Below are positions 1 through 7,009 of a stretch of 7,737 nt of DNA, in pieces; within the stretch, counting starts at the first letter, position 1; each line of letters starts with the position of its first letter. The notes below the pieces were generated by a model. It was not told the origin of the DNA. It was given only the letters and a program-made list of their open reading frames with translations, and did no database searches. The stretch covers positions 1-7,737 of the forward strand of contig CAMLGP010000115.1 of NCBI GenBank assembly GCA_946479535.1, given 5' to 3'. This DNA is from an uncultured Bacteroidota bacterium. GTDB lineage: Bacteria; Bacteroidota; Bacteroidia; Chitinophagales; Chitinophagaceae. A program made the position numbers and the translations under genes.

Positions 1-663
1 AGTGAAGGTGTGCACCTTTACAATATCACCAAGACGAAAGGGCTTATCAAAAAAGATAATGAACGAGGCGATAAGATTTTCCAGGCTTTCCCGCAATGCA
101 AGGGCGATAGCTGCACCTACAAGGCTAAGTCCTGTTAGGAGATTACTGATATTGAAACCGAAGGAAAATTTCACGATCATCAAAATCCCCACCAGCACCA
201 ATACTACCTTGAAGAAATCCTTAAAGAAAACGATCAACTGGTTATCAGTAGGATCCTCTGTTTGATCGGCCCGGATATGCAAAATGATCGCAATAAAATC
301 GATCATTCTTAACAGGAGACGGATAAAAGAAATAATTATGACAAAAGAACCAAGTCCGTGAAGGAGGTGTTTGAGCGTAATATGATATAGATCTACATTT
401 AATTCTTCAGGGAAATGTAATTTGTATAATGAGATCATGGTCACCAGTACCGCCAGGAAAAATCCCAAAGGCTTTGCCACCAGGTTGATAAATACCTTCC
501 TGTCTACATCCTTCCAGACCCTGTTCACGAAATGAAAGATCAGGCCTGCGATACTGCGGGCAAGGTATCGCTTGATGATAACCACAATCAATATAATGAT
601 CGCTATAATTAAATAAGTGCCAACCGTATTGCCAAAATATACCCTGTTCAGGAATTCGTTCAT
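1..663 (-). CDS. MscS-family mechanosensitive ion channel (partial, C-terminus beyond left edge)
   Basis: The reading frame starts at ATG 663 and stays open to base 1 (221 codons), so the C-terminal part lies outside the window. The visible part is rich in membrane segments, at roughly residues 12-31, 61-80, 104-129 and 149-168. A pore-lining helix follows at about 172-205 with the small-residue pattern LVGAAIALAL, and then the family hallmark FFDKPFRLGDIVKV (204-217), where the beta domain of MscS proteins begins. Members of this family open under membrane tension and release solutes during osmotic downshock. The extra N-terminal helices suggest a channel with four or five segments, larger than the three-helix E. 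coli MscS. It is the last visible gene of the minus-strand cluster, 65 nt after the secreted-protein gene, and may have its own promoter. The family call is firm; ion preference and physiological role cannot be read from the sequence. Confidence 0.88.
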   Translation of the reverse strand, partial: MNEFLNRVYFGNTVGTYLIIAIIILIVVIIKRYLARSIAGLIFHFVNRVWKDVDRKVFINLVAKPLGFFLAVLVTMISLYKLHFPEELNVDLYHITLKHLLHGLGSFVIIISFIRLLLRMIDFIAIILHIRADQTEDPTDNQLIVFFKDFFKVVLVLVGILMIVKFSFGFNISNLLTGLSLVGAAIALALRESLENLIASFIIFFDKPFRLGDIVKVHTFT

Positions 664-728
664 GCTTGCCAGATAAGATATGCCGCGAAATTATTAATTA
701 ATACCCTTTTTTCAGCAGGCTTTCGTAG

Positions 729-1538
729 TTATTGAAAGGAATAAATCTCCAGCTGGTTATTTTGCAGCGCATAGAGCCGCGATGAAGTAAAATTGAAAGA
801 GCTGCTATTTGCAATTTCGTCAGGCATCTTCCATTCTTCTGTGCGTAAATTGGAAATATTATAACGGTAGAGCTTATTATTGACAGATCCGTATAAATAT
901 TTGCCAGCCACTTTAAAATTCTTCCAGCCGGTTATGGCGATCTTGTTCTTCAGCGCACCATAATAATCAAAGACGAATACCGCTTTTGTTGAATCATAGA
1001 GATAAACAAACTGGTCCTGATCAAAGATCTTTGTGGGAACAGGAGCTTCCCCAAATAACTGGCGAAAATCGGGTGTTTCCTGCAAGAGCTTTCCCTCTTC
1101 ATCAATCTTCTTCAATTTATTCTCCAACTCATCATAGAGCCATATCTTATTATCATAGCTCTGTCCAATAGCTCTTACCTGCAATATATTCTGCTTGCGG
1201 AGATCAATTGTATTGCGAATGGTCAATAAGCGGTCCAGCACAACAATCGTAGCAAAATCCCGATAATAAACCAGCACTTTCAGTGGATTGGAAACATCAA
1301 TCAATGTTGCCTTTCCATATTTCTTTACATCATTAAAAACAGCCACTGAATCTCCTTTTGCATTCAGCTTCTTCACCTGGTTAGTACTGCTGAGCAGGTA
1401 AATATTATCCAGATTATCTACTGTGAAGGCTACAATATCTCCCTGTATGGTTCTTACAGTATGAAATGAACTGTCTGTTTGCGCATTTACAGCGGCAAAG
1501 GACAATATTACCAGTAAAACAGAAAAGAATTGTTTCAT
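729..1538 (-). CDS. Secreted propeller-like protein of unknown function
   Basis: This 269-residue protein begins with a clear Sec signal peptide (MKQFFSVLLVILSFAAVNA, likely cut before Q20). It has no lipobox cysteine, so a soluble periplasmic or secreted protein is expected. The mature part has recurring short units in which a strand ending in a hydrophobic patch follows an asparagine- or aspartate-rich turn: DNLDNIYLLS (41-50), YDNKIWLYDE (128-137), QFVYLYDSTKAVFVFD (176-191), GKYLYGSVNNKLYRYN (212-227) and SRLYALQNNQLEIYSF (253-268). This spacing of roughly 35-45 residues resembles beta-propeller blades, but no catalytic motif is visible. Its ATG overlaps the stop codon of the upstream lpxH-like gene by 4 nt (ATGA), which points to translational coupling and co-production with a lipid A enzyme. 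I do not recognise a named family. The coding call is strong; the fold is inference and the function unknown. Confidence 0.85.
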   Translation of the reverse strand: MKQFFSVLLVILSFAAVNAQTDSSFHTVRTIQGDIVAFTVDNLDNIYLLSSTNQVKKLNAKGDSVAVFNDVKKYGKATLIDVSNPLKVLVYYRDFATIVVLDRLLTIRNTIDLRKQNILQVRAIGQSYDNKIWLYDELENKLKKIDEEGKLLQETPDFRQLFGEAPVPTKIFDQDQFVYLYDSTKAVFVFDYYGALKNKIAITGWKNFKVAGKYLYGSVNNKLYRYNISNLRTEEWKMPDEIANSSSFNFTSSRLYALQNNQLEIYSFQ

Positions 1539-2320
1539 GAATTTCGGACAATTTTAGCGTCCCGGCCGGTATATGATTTCAACTCGATGTTTTGTCCGTC
1601 AAAAACGGCATAGGTTGAAAAGCTGATCCAGTCGCCCAGATTAATATACCGGCTATCACCAGATAGACGATAATCGATAGGCAGGTGTCTATGTCCAAAC
1701 ACAAAATAATCCACCTTTTTTTTCAGGAGCGTATCCCTGCTGAAAATCAATAGCCATTCCTTATCTTCTCCCAGAAAAACTTCTTCAGAGGAGCCAGTTT
1801 GTGCCCTGCTTTTGCGGCTCATGTAGTTGGCAATGCCCATACCTACTGTTGGGGGAAGTATTCCAAATAACCATTGACAGGCAGGATTGCGAAACACTTT
1901 CTTCAATCGTTTATAGCCATGATCACCTGGGCCCAATCCATCACCATGGCCTATATAGAACAGCTTATTATTGCGCACAAATTCTTTGGGTTCAAAATAT
2001 ACAGGGATATTCAATTCAGTTTGCAGGTAATCCTTCATCCACATATCATGGTTGCCTACAAAGAAATGCATGGGTATGCCTGCGTCAGTTATCTCAGCGA
2101 GTTTACCCAAAAGCCGGGTATATCCCTTAGGCACCACTTTCCTGTATTCATACCAGAAGTCAAACATATCTCCTACCAGGAAAATCTCTGCTGCATCTTT
2201 CTTTATTTCATCCAGAAACTGAACAATGCGCCTTTCCCTTTCCAGGCTGGAAGCATGGTCAGGAGCACCGAGATGAAAATCGGAGAGAAAATAGATCTTT
2301 TTACCAGGCATTAAATCCAC
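1535..2320 (-). CDS. lpxH: UDP-2,3-diacylglucosamine pyrophosphatase (LpxH-type metallophosphoesterase)
   Basis: The protein carries the full set of calcineurin-like phosphoesterase metal-binding motifs in order: SDFHLG (13-18, D14 and H16), GDMFD (50-54), GNHD (89-92), GHGD (124-127) and GHRH (209-212). Aromatic residues after GDMFD and the MSRKSR stretch (167-172) fit the LpxH group. LpxH hydrolyses UDP-2,3-diacylglucosamine to lipid X and UMP on the cytoplasmic face of the inner membrane, a committed step of lipid A synthesis. The length is close to the usual 240-260 residues. The longest frame starts at GTG 2320. An in-frame ATG at 2311 (residue 4, just before PGKKIYFLSDFHLG) gives 258 residues and is at least as likely. 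The start lies 2 nt (GTG) or 11 nt (ATG) after the upstream stop, and the gene ends in a 4-nt overlap with the secreted-protein gene. A different phosphoesterase specificity is possible but less likely. Confidence 0.85.
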   Translation of the reverse strand: MDLMPGKKIYFLSDFHLGAPDHASSLERERRIVQFLDEIKKDAAEIFLVGDMFDFWYEYRKVVPKGYTRLLGKLAEITDAGIPMHFFVGNHDMWMKDYLQTELNIPVYFEPKEFVRNNKLFYIGHGDGLGPGDHGYKRLKKVFRNPACQWLFGILPPTVGMGIANYMSRKSRAQTGSSEEVFLGEDKEWLLIFSRDTLLKKKVDYFVFGHRHLPIDYRLSGDSRYINLGDWISFSTYAVFDGQNIELKSYTGRDAKIVRNS

Positions 2321-2322
2321 TG

Positions 2323-2751
2323 CTATGATTCTTTTTTATCGCGCCAGGAAAGTACATCACCTGAAGCAATTACCGGCTTTCCGGCAATGCTGCCATTATA
2401 CCAGTAAATCCAGGCTTTAATTATTTTATCCTCTATCAGTATCGATGAAATTTCACGGCGGTACAGTTGCTCTTCACCAGGTTCTGGAGTGACTCCTTCA
2501 TAATCATCCAGCTGACCAATGGCCCAGGAAAATTCTGCTTCGTGCTTTATCTGATATAATTCTCCCTGGATGAAACCATCATCACTGGAAGGAACAGCAG
2601 CGGGATACTCTCCCATATCATATAGCTTCCCCTTCACCTTTGCCTTTCCAACAAGATTAAAGAAGCGGCTGATGTATTCATAAGCAGGGCTTTTGAACCC
2701 ACTCAGCAGGGAGCCATAAACAAAAAGGGGATAAATAGTCTGATCGGGCAT
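2323..2751 (-). CDS. Gamma-glutamylcyclotransferase-like protein (AIG2/YtfP fold)
   Basis: This 142-residue protein shows the pattern of the small gamma-glutamylcyclotransferase family. There is an N-terminal substrate loop FVYGSL (10-15), the core GKAKVKGKLYDMGEYPAAV (35-53) followed by GELYQI (63-68), and LDDYEGV (81-87), whose glutamate E85 is in the position of the family's catalytic acid. After that comes YRRE (97-100), typical of the strand following the active site. Characterised members release 5-oxoproline from gamma-glutamyl peptides or gamma-glutamylamines; the substrate here cannot be told. It sits tightly inside the minus-strand cluster, 17 nt after the LUD gene and 2-11 nt before lpxH, so it is very probably co-transcribed with both. 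No signal peptide or membrane segment is visible, which implies a cytoplasmic enzyme. The family call is good; the exact reaction is open. Confidence 0.82.
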   Translation of the reverse strand: MPDQTIYPLFVYGSLLSGFKSPAYEYISRFFNLVGKAKVKGKLYDMGEYPAAVPSSDDGFIQGELYQIKHEAEFSWAIGQLDDYEGVTPEPGEEQLYRREISSILIEDKIIKAWIYWYNGSIAGKPVIASGDVLSWRDKKES

Positions 2752-2768
2752 AGGCAGGTTGTGTTAGG

Positions 2769-3404
2769 CTAGGATTCAACCAAAAATACATAGGCCTCTT
2801 TAGGCCCATGCACTCCTACAACCAGCGTTTTTTCGATATCCGCAGTGCGACTGGGACCTGTGGCAAAAGTGATCAATGATGGAAGATTGCTGCCATACTT
2901 ATCTTTCACACCCTGCAATGCATCCTTCACATCATAGACCAGTTGATTAGTATAGGCAATACAGATATGAATGGGAGCATAGACGCTTGTAACTCTTCCG
3001 CTGGGTTGTGCAGCACTCATCACTACGGAACCGGTTCTGGCTACCAGGTATTCGCAACCGGTAATAGCTACATCGCAGGTAGCGATATCCGTTTTGACCA
3101 GACGATCTCCTATTTGTCCTTCTGCGCCCTGTAATAATTTTTCTTCCAGACAAAAGACTTTTTTCCAGTCCATCTTCTTCACCAGGCTTCCCAATTGAAA
3201 TGCAAGCTCCTGGCGATTGATGCAGTAGATAAACCTTCCCTGTAATTTGGAAAACTGCTCTGCAAATTCAATCTCTGCTTCCTGTTGTGAAGTCTGAAAT
3301 ACTGTTTCTCCACCTTCACTTTTAGGAAATGGAAGAGGCGTTGAATGACTCAACGCCTTTCGTATTTTTTTCAGAATATTTTCTTTCGAAGGAGAAACGT
3401 TCAT
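2769..3404 (-). CDS. LUD-domain protein, LutC/YkgG-like
   Basis: The protein is 211 residues long and has the C-terminal signature of the LutC/YkgG (LUD) family: DVAITGCEYLVARTGSVV (111-128), then ATGPSRTADIE (181-191) and VVGVHGPKE (195-203). The N-terminus KENILKKIRKAL (7-18) is the usual opening helix of short LutC-type proteins. In Bacillus, LutC works with the iron-sulfur proteins LutA and LutB in L-lactate oxidation. No LutA- or LutB-like gene is visible here. Instead the gene lies 12 nt after ftsH and upstream of the cyclotransferase gene, so a role in lactate use is not supported by context. I recall a lone LUD gene next to ftsH in other Bacteroidota, but could not check. It is likely cytoplasmic and translated from the ftsH mRNA. 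The family call is firm; the function is uncertain. Confidence 0.85.
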   Translation of the reverse strand: MNVSPSKENILKKIRKALSHSTPLPFPKSEGGETVFQTSQQEAEIEFAEQFSKLQGRFIYCINRQELAFQLGSLVKKMDWKKVFCLEEKLLQGAEGQIGDRLVKTDIATCDVAITGCEYLVARTGSVVMSAAQPSGRVTSVYAPIHICIAYTNQLVYDVKDALQGVKDKYGSNLPSLITFATGPSRTADIEKTLVVGVHGPKEAYVFLVES

Positions 3405-3416
3405 ATTCTAGCAATC

Positions 3417-5507
3417 TTATTTCGGGAGTGATTTATTTGTTACATCACTATCATAGGGCGGTACACCAGCTGATATTTCACCGGTCTCACTCGGTATCAT
3501 CTCTTCAGTCTCTTCAGTCAGTGGCTTCTTCTCTTCATACGGTCTTTTGCCGATCAGGGTTTCCACATCACTCTGGAACAACACTTCTTTTTCAAGTAAG
3601 GCTTCTGCCAGTGTGGCAACCTGCTCCTTCTTCTCTATCAGTAACCTTTTAGTACGCTCGTATGATTCCTCTATCAGTTTTCTTACTTCTTCATCAATCA
3701 GTTTACTGGTTTCTTCAGAATAAGGTTTGGTGAAGCTTGTTTCCTGTTGTGGGTCATAGAAGCTCACATTACCTACCTTTTCATTCATTCCATACACAGT
3801 TACCATTGCATACGCGATACGAGTGATCTGTTGCAGGTCATTTTGTGCACCGGTTGAGATCTTGCCAAAGAAAATATCTTCACTTGCACGGCCACCAAGG
3901 GTCATACAGATCTGATCACTTAGCTGATCGGTATTATAGAGGTATTGTTCTTTGGGCGTGTATTGGGCATAACCCAAAGCAGCAGTTCCCCGGGGAACGA
4001 TGGTTACTTTTAAAAGCGGATAAGCATGCTCAAGGTACCAGCCACAAATTGCGTGTCCTGCTTCGTGATAAGCGATAACTTTTTTCTCATCCGGAGAAAT
4101 AATCTTGTTCTTCTTTTCAAGTCCACCAATAACCCTGTCTACTGCATCCTGGAAATCGCTCATATCAACCGCTTCTTTTCCTTTACGTGCAGCGATGAGC
4201 GCGGCTTCATTACACACATTGGCAATATCAGCTCCGGCAAATCCAGGAGTTTGTTCAGCCAGTTTATGAACATCCAGTGTTTGGGAAACCTTGATTGGCT
4301 TAAGGTGAACTTTGAAAATAGCTTCTCTTCCTTTAAGATCGGGTTTGTCAATTGATATCTGCCTGTCGAAACGTCCCGGACGAAGCAATGCTGTATCCAG
4401 TACATCCGGACGGTTGGTTGCAGCAAGAACAATGATACCTGTATCGGTTCCAAACCCATCCATTTCAACGAGGAGCTGATTCAGAGTGCTTTCTCTTTCG
4501 TCATTGCTCATCATTACATTTTTACCGCGAGCACGGCCAATGGCATCTATTTCATCAATGAATATGATACAGGGCGCTTTTTCTCTTGCCTGTTTGAACA
4601 GATCGCGTACACGGCTTGCACCTACACCCACAAACATTTCCACAAAATCAGAGCCGCTAAGACTGAAAAATGGAACCTGTGCCTCACCAGCCATAGCCTT
4701 AGCCAATAGCGTTTTACCTGTACCGGGAGGGCCAATCAACAAAGCGCCTTTTTGAATTTTTCCTCCCAGCGCTGTATATTTTTTGGGACTCTTGAGGAAA
4801 TCAACGATCTCCATTACTTCCACTTTGGCTTCGTCCAGTCCGGCAACATCAGCGAAAGTGATGTTTACGCGTGTGCCTTTATCAAAAAGAGTAGCTTTTG
4901 ATTTTCCTATATTGAAGATACCGCCGGGACCTCCGCCACCGCCTGCACTTCCACCCATCTTGCGCATCAGCAGGATCCAGAGACCTACAAATAACAGAAT
5001 GGGAAGGAGGAAGGAAATGGATTTGCTGAACCAGTCACTTTCGGTATCTACTTTTCCAACATCTTTCACTCCGGGGTTGGCATTATAGAACTCACGCATA
5101 TCATCCTTGAAGGAATCGCCCGATACTACTTTGAAACTCATATGAGGTCCGGTATCACTGGGTTTCCCGCTAATGCCTTTGTTCTTGAGCACTTCTGTAT
5201 ACTTTGGCAGGGCTGATTTTTTAAGGGTTACCTTAACCAGGTTCCTGTTGGAGACAACAGTGTAGTTCTCAACGTCTCCAGATTTTAGCACCTGCAGAAA
5301 ATAATCCTGATCTATAGTGGCGGTACTGGGAGAAAAAGGACTGAAGAGCTGAAAACCTATCAATACGGCAAATATGATGGCATAGATCCAATAGATACTG
5401 AACTTGGGACCTTTCTTGGGCGCATTGGGATCCTCCCCATTCTGGCGATTGCCAAAGCGAGGCGGGATATTCTTATCGTTTTTATTATAAGGGGGTTCCT
5501 GAGACAT
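3417..5507 (-). CDS. ftsH: ATP-dependent zinc metalloprotease FtsH
   Basis: This 696-residue membrane-anchored AAA+ protease has every expected element. A hydrophilic N-terminus of about 35 residues precedes a first membrane helix (about 36-55), a periplasmic domain (about 56-160), a second helix (about 163-182) and a glycine-rich linker (185-196). The AAA domain has Walker A GPPGTGKT (259-266), the MFVGV pore loop (291-295), Walker B IIFIDEID (314-321) and the second region of homology, with TNRPD (364-368) and arginine fingers R376 and R379. The protease domain has the zinc site HEAGH (481-485) and the third ligand D557 in STGAQND. FtsH forms a hexamer that extracts and degrades damaged membrane proteins and some soluble regulators. 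In E. coli it degrades LpxC, so its cluster with lpxH is suggestive. The C-terminus is acidic and proline-containing, likely flexible. ATG 5507 is supported by the 78-nt AT-rich leader and the complete first helix. Confidence 0.98.
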   Translation of the reverse strand: MSQEPPYNKNDKNIPPRFGNRQNGEDPNAPKKGPKFSIYWIYAIIFAVLIGFQLFSPFSPSTATIDQDYFLQVLKSGDVENYTVVSNRNLVKVTLKKSALPKYTEVLKNKGISGKPSDTGPHMSFKVVSGDSFKDDMREFYNANPGVKDVGKVDTESDWFSKSISFLLPILLFVGLWILLMRKMGGSAGGGGGPGGIFNIGKSKATLFDKGTRVNITFADVAGLDEAKVEVMEIVDFLKSPKKYTALGGKIQKGALLIGPPGTGKTLLAKAMAGEAQVPFFSLSGSDFVEMFVGVGASRVRDLFKQAREKAPCIIFIDEIDAIGRARGKNVMMSNDERESTLNQLLVEMDGFGTDTGIIVLAATNRPDVLDTALLRPGRFDRQISIDKPDLKGREAIFKVHLKPIKVSQTLDVHKLAEQTPGFAGADIANVCNEAALIAARKGKEAVDMSDFQDAVDRVIGGLEKKNKIISPDEKKVIAYHEAGHAICGWYLEHAYPLLKVTIVPRGTAALGYAQYTPKEQYLYNTDQLSDQICMTLGGRASEDIFFGKISTGAQNDLQQITRIAYAMVTVYGMNEKVGNVSFYDPQQETSFTKPYSEETSKLIDEEVRKLIEESYERTKRLLIEKKEQVATLAEALLEKEVLFQSDVETLIGKRPYEEKKPLTEETEEMIPSETGEISAGVPPYDSDVTNKSLPK

Positions 5508-5585
5508 AAGATATTTCTATATTCCTGCTATTTAATGATAATTCAACAAAAAAGTTTGATTCTAACGGGTATTTAACTTCAATTA

Positions 5586-5990
5586 TTAGTCTTGGTGGCG
5601 TTCGGAGACAGCGTCACTCCACATTTCTTCGAGTTTATAGAATTTCCGGTTCTCAGGAAGCATGACATGAACCACAACATTAACGTAGTCAATCAGTACC
5701 CATTGTAATGCCTTATATCCTTCATGATGGTAGGGATCTTCACCACACTGTTCTTTTACAACGACTTCTATATTTTCCGCAATGGCCCTTATCTGCGGCT
5801 GATTACCAGCCTCGCATATTATAAAAAAATCAGCTACTGCTTCATTGATTTTGCGAAGATCAAGAGAAATGATGTTTTCTCCTTTTTTATCCTGGATAGC
5901 GGCAATGATAGATTTGATGATCTTTGAACTCTTCGTCAACCGCACCACACTTTTTCTTTTGCGGTCAGACAGCACTGCAAGTTGTTCCAA
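5586..5990 (-). CDS. rsfS: Ribosome silencing factor RsfS (Iojap/DUF143 family)
   Basis: The 134-residue product matches RsfS throughout. KKGENIISLDLRKI (35-48) is followed by NEAVADFFIICEAGN (49-63) and QIRAIAENIE (66-75), then the strongly conserved block HHEGYKALQWVLIDYVNV (88-105) with VVHVM and the C-terminal FYKLEEMW (117-124). RsfS binds protein uL14 on the large ribosomal subunit and blocks subunit joining when nutrients are short. The frame contains no ATG upstream of the conserved region; TTG at 5988-5990 is the best start, just 18 nt after an in-frame stop (6009-6011). In-frame GTG codons at residues 6, 15 and 16 are alternatives, but they would remove the basic N-terminal stretch SDRKRK. 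It is the first gene of the minus-strand cluster, 78 nt before ftsH, and is divergent from birA. Identity is secure; the start is moderate. Confidence 0.93.
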   Translation of the reverse strand: MEQLAVLSDRKRKSVVRLTKSSKIIKSIIAAIQDKKGENIISLDLRKINEAVADFFIICEAGNQPQIRAIAENIEVVVKEQCGEDPYHHEGYKALQWVLIDYVNVVVHVMLPENRKFYKLEEMWSDAVSERHQD

Positions 5991-6074
5991 TAATGAAATT
6001 ATTTTAGTTTATAATGTTGTGTTTCTCACCCGGCTTAAATTGTTTACCGCAGGCTTGACGGAAACATATTTACT
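5991..6074. promoter_or_regulatory. Divergent rsfS-birA intergenic region
   Basis: These 84 nt separate the TTG start of rsfS (minus) from the first possible TTG of birA (plus). The region is AT-rich next to rsfS and carries no Shine-Dalgarno-like purine run in front of either start. It must hold or adjoin the promoters for both directions, because the genes point away from each other. No hairpin or long repeat is visible. The boundary is uncertain because birA may really start at TTG 6096, which would lengthen the gap to 105 nt. Confidence 0.6.
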
Positions 6075-6077
6075 TTG
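6070..6077 (+). promoter_or_regulatory. Candidate -7 promoter motif for birA (TTACTTTG)
   Basis: TTACTTTG differs at one position from the TAnnTTTG motif used by the primary sigma factor in Bacteroidota. I see no convincing TTTG partner at the usual 19-21 nt upstream. If it is used, transcription would start a few bases downstream, after TTG 6075, and birA would have to be translated from TTG 6096. The motif is short, so a chance match is possible. Confidence 0.3.
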
Positions 6078-6911
6078 CTCAAAAATAGCGATAAATTGGC
6101 AGACACCCCCTTTAAAGGCAGCATCGGAACGCCATTTATTGAGCTTCAATCAGTAGATAGCACCAACAATTATGCCCTTACCCAGGTACATGCGGGTTTG
6201 GCACCTCATGGAACTGCATTTTTTGCTCATGAACAGTTTGCGGGAAAGGGCCAGCGGGGACGGGTCTGGAAATCGGAAAAAGGCAGCAGTATCCTTACCA
6301 GCATTGTATTTGACCCGCAACCACTGACGCTGAGCAGCCAGTTCCAGTTAAATGCCTGCATAGCATTATCTACCTGTCAGTTCCTGGAAAAGCATGCAGG
6401 TGACAACACAAAGATCAAATGGCCAAATGATATTTATTGGCAGGACAGAAAGGCAGGTGGGATATTGATAGAGAATATAATAGGAGGAAGAACCGCTAAG
6501 GGTAAACCAGGTTCCGGCTGGCATTGGGCCATTGCCGGCATTGGCATTAACATCAATCAGGCTGAATTTCCGGAAGGGCTTACCAATCCTGTTTCACTGA
6601 AGCAGATCACAGGTAAGGAATCTGACCCGGTTGGTCTGTCCAGAGAGTTGTGTGATCAGATTGACAGGAACTGGAAAACGCTGGTAAGGGAGGGTTTTGA
6701 GAATATATACGTCAGCTACCTGGACCGTTTGTATAAAAAAGGTCAACCTGTAAAGTTTAAAAAAGGAACCCGTGTATTTGAAGCCACCATAAAAAAAGTA
6801 TCTGCAGATGGGCTCCTGATTGTACAACACGCTATGGAAGAAGAGTTTAGAACGGGAGAAGTGGAATGGATGCTGTTCAACCAGGCCCAGGCTCACCCTC
6901 CAAAATCGTAA
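6075..6911 (+). CDS. birA: Biotin--[acetyl-CoA-carboxylase] ligase (BirA, no DNA-binding domain)
   Basis: The protein contains the biotin protein ligase motifs in order: QSVDSTNNYA (25-34), the biotin-AMP loop GKGQRGR (57-63) followed by W65, KWPND (115-119), KAGGILIE (126-133) and GIGININ (155-161). A small C-terminal SH3-like domain follows (about 222-266, ending GEVEW). The enzyme activates biotin with ATP and attaches it to a lysine of biotin-dependent carboxylases in fatty-acid and related metabolism. There is no N-terminal helix-turn-helix, so it is a monofunctional enzyme and not a biotin-operon repressor like E. coli BirA. No ATG exists before the conserved core; the frame can start at TTG 6075 or TTG 6096 (residue 8, reading MADTPFKG). 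The second would leave room for a promoter at 6070-6077. I give the outer bound. Identity is secure, the start is not. Confidence 0.93.
   Translation: MLKNSDKLADTPFKGSIGTPFIELQSVDSTNNYALTQVHAGLAPHGTAFFAHEQFAGKGQRGRVWKSEKGSSILTSIVFDPQPLTLSSQFQLNACIALSTCQFLEKHAGDNTKIKWPNDIYWQDRKAGGILIENIIGGRTAKGKPGSGWHWAIAGIGININQAEFPEGLTNPVSLKQITGKESDPVGLSRELCDQIDRNWKTLVREGFENIYVSYLDRLYKKGQPVKFKKGTRVFEATIKKVSADGLLIVQHAMEEEFRTGEVEWMLFNQAQAHPPKS
6080..6087 (-). promoter_or_regulatory. Candidate -7 promoter motif for rsfS (TATTTTTG)
   Basis: Read on the minus strand this is TATTTTTG, an exact match to the Bacteroidota -7 consensus TAnnTTTG, about 90 nt ahead of the rsfS start. A -33 TTTG at the standard distance is missing; that place is a G-run on this strand. 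It lies 2 nt from the candidate birA motif on the other strand. This is the best promoter candidate I find for the rsfS-led cluster, but it is motif evidence only. Confidence 0.35.
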
Positions 6912-7009
6912 ATATCACCGGATTCGGGGAGAAGAATGGGCTTTGGAATATTGTACCTTGGCCGGCCAACCAAATCACATTTTTTTTCGATTAACCTTTA
7001 AATCAAGTT
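6912..7009 (+). promoter_or_regulatory. Leader region of the sigma-factor gene
   Basis: These 98 nt between birA and the sigma gene hold a candidate -7 motif TACCTTGG at 6954-6961 (one mismatch to TAnnTTTG), a perfect 12-bp palindrome at 6958-6969 that overlaps it, and a run of eight T at 6980-6987. No good -33 TTTG is present at the proper spacing. No ribosome-binding purine run precedes the GTG start. The gap is long enough for a separate promoter, so the sigma gene need not be read from birA. Confidence 0.4.
6958..6969. repeat. Perfect 12-bp palindrome TTGGCCGGCCAA
   Basis: The 12 bases read identically on both strands and stand out as GC-rich in AT-rich surroundings. The site lies about 40 nt before the sigma-factor start and overlaps the candidate -7 motif at 6954-6961, a position where a dimeric regulator could act. 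As a terminator it is poor: the stem would be only four pairs with a four-base loop, and the T-run begins 10 nt later. Whether it is functional is unknown. Confidence 0.45.

Noticed and set aside
686..693. TAATTTCG on the minus strand as a -7 promoter motif for the channel gene
   Set aside because: It has one mismatch to TAnnTTTG and no TTTG at the needed distance; in AT-rich DNA such matches are common by chance.
1874..2314. A 146-codon plus-strand reading frame opposite the lpxH-type gene
   Set aside because: It lies wholly antisense to a gene with all metallophosphoesterase motifs, and its translation has no recognisable domain pattern.
2947..3153. A 68-codon minus-strand frame overlapping the LUD gene in another frame, rich in Arg, Ser and Tyr
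   Set aside because: The composition is that of a frame-shifted shadow of the LUD gene, whose own frame carries the conserved signature.
5543..5559. Imperfect inverted repeat around an A/T run in the rsfS-ftsH gap, suggesting a terminator
   Set aside because: The stem is only about five A/T-rich pairs with a bulge and no proper T-tail, too weak to call a terminator.
6594..6896. A 100-codon minus-strand frame opposite birA
   Set aside because: It is antisense to conserved birA sequence and shows no domain pattern of its own.
6958..6987. Palindrome plus T-run as a birA terminator
   Set aside because: A hairpin would have a four-pair stem with a four-base loop, and the T-run begins 10 nt after it, so the geometry is wrong for intrinsic termination.
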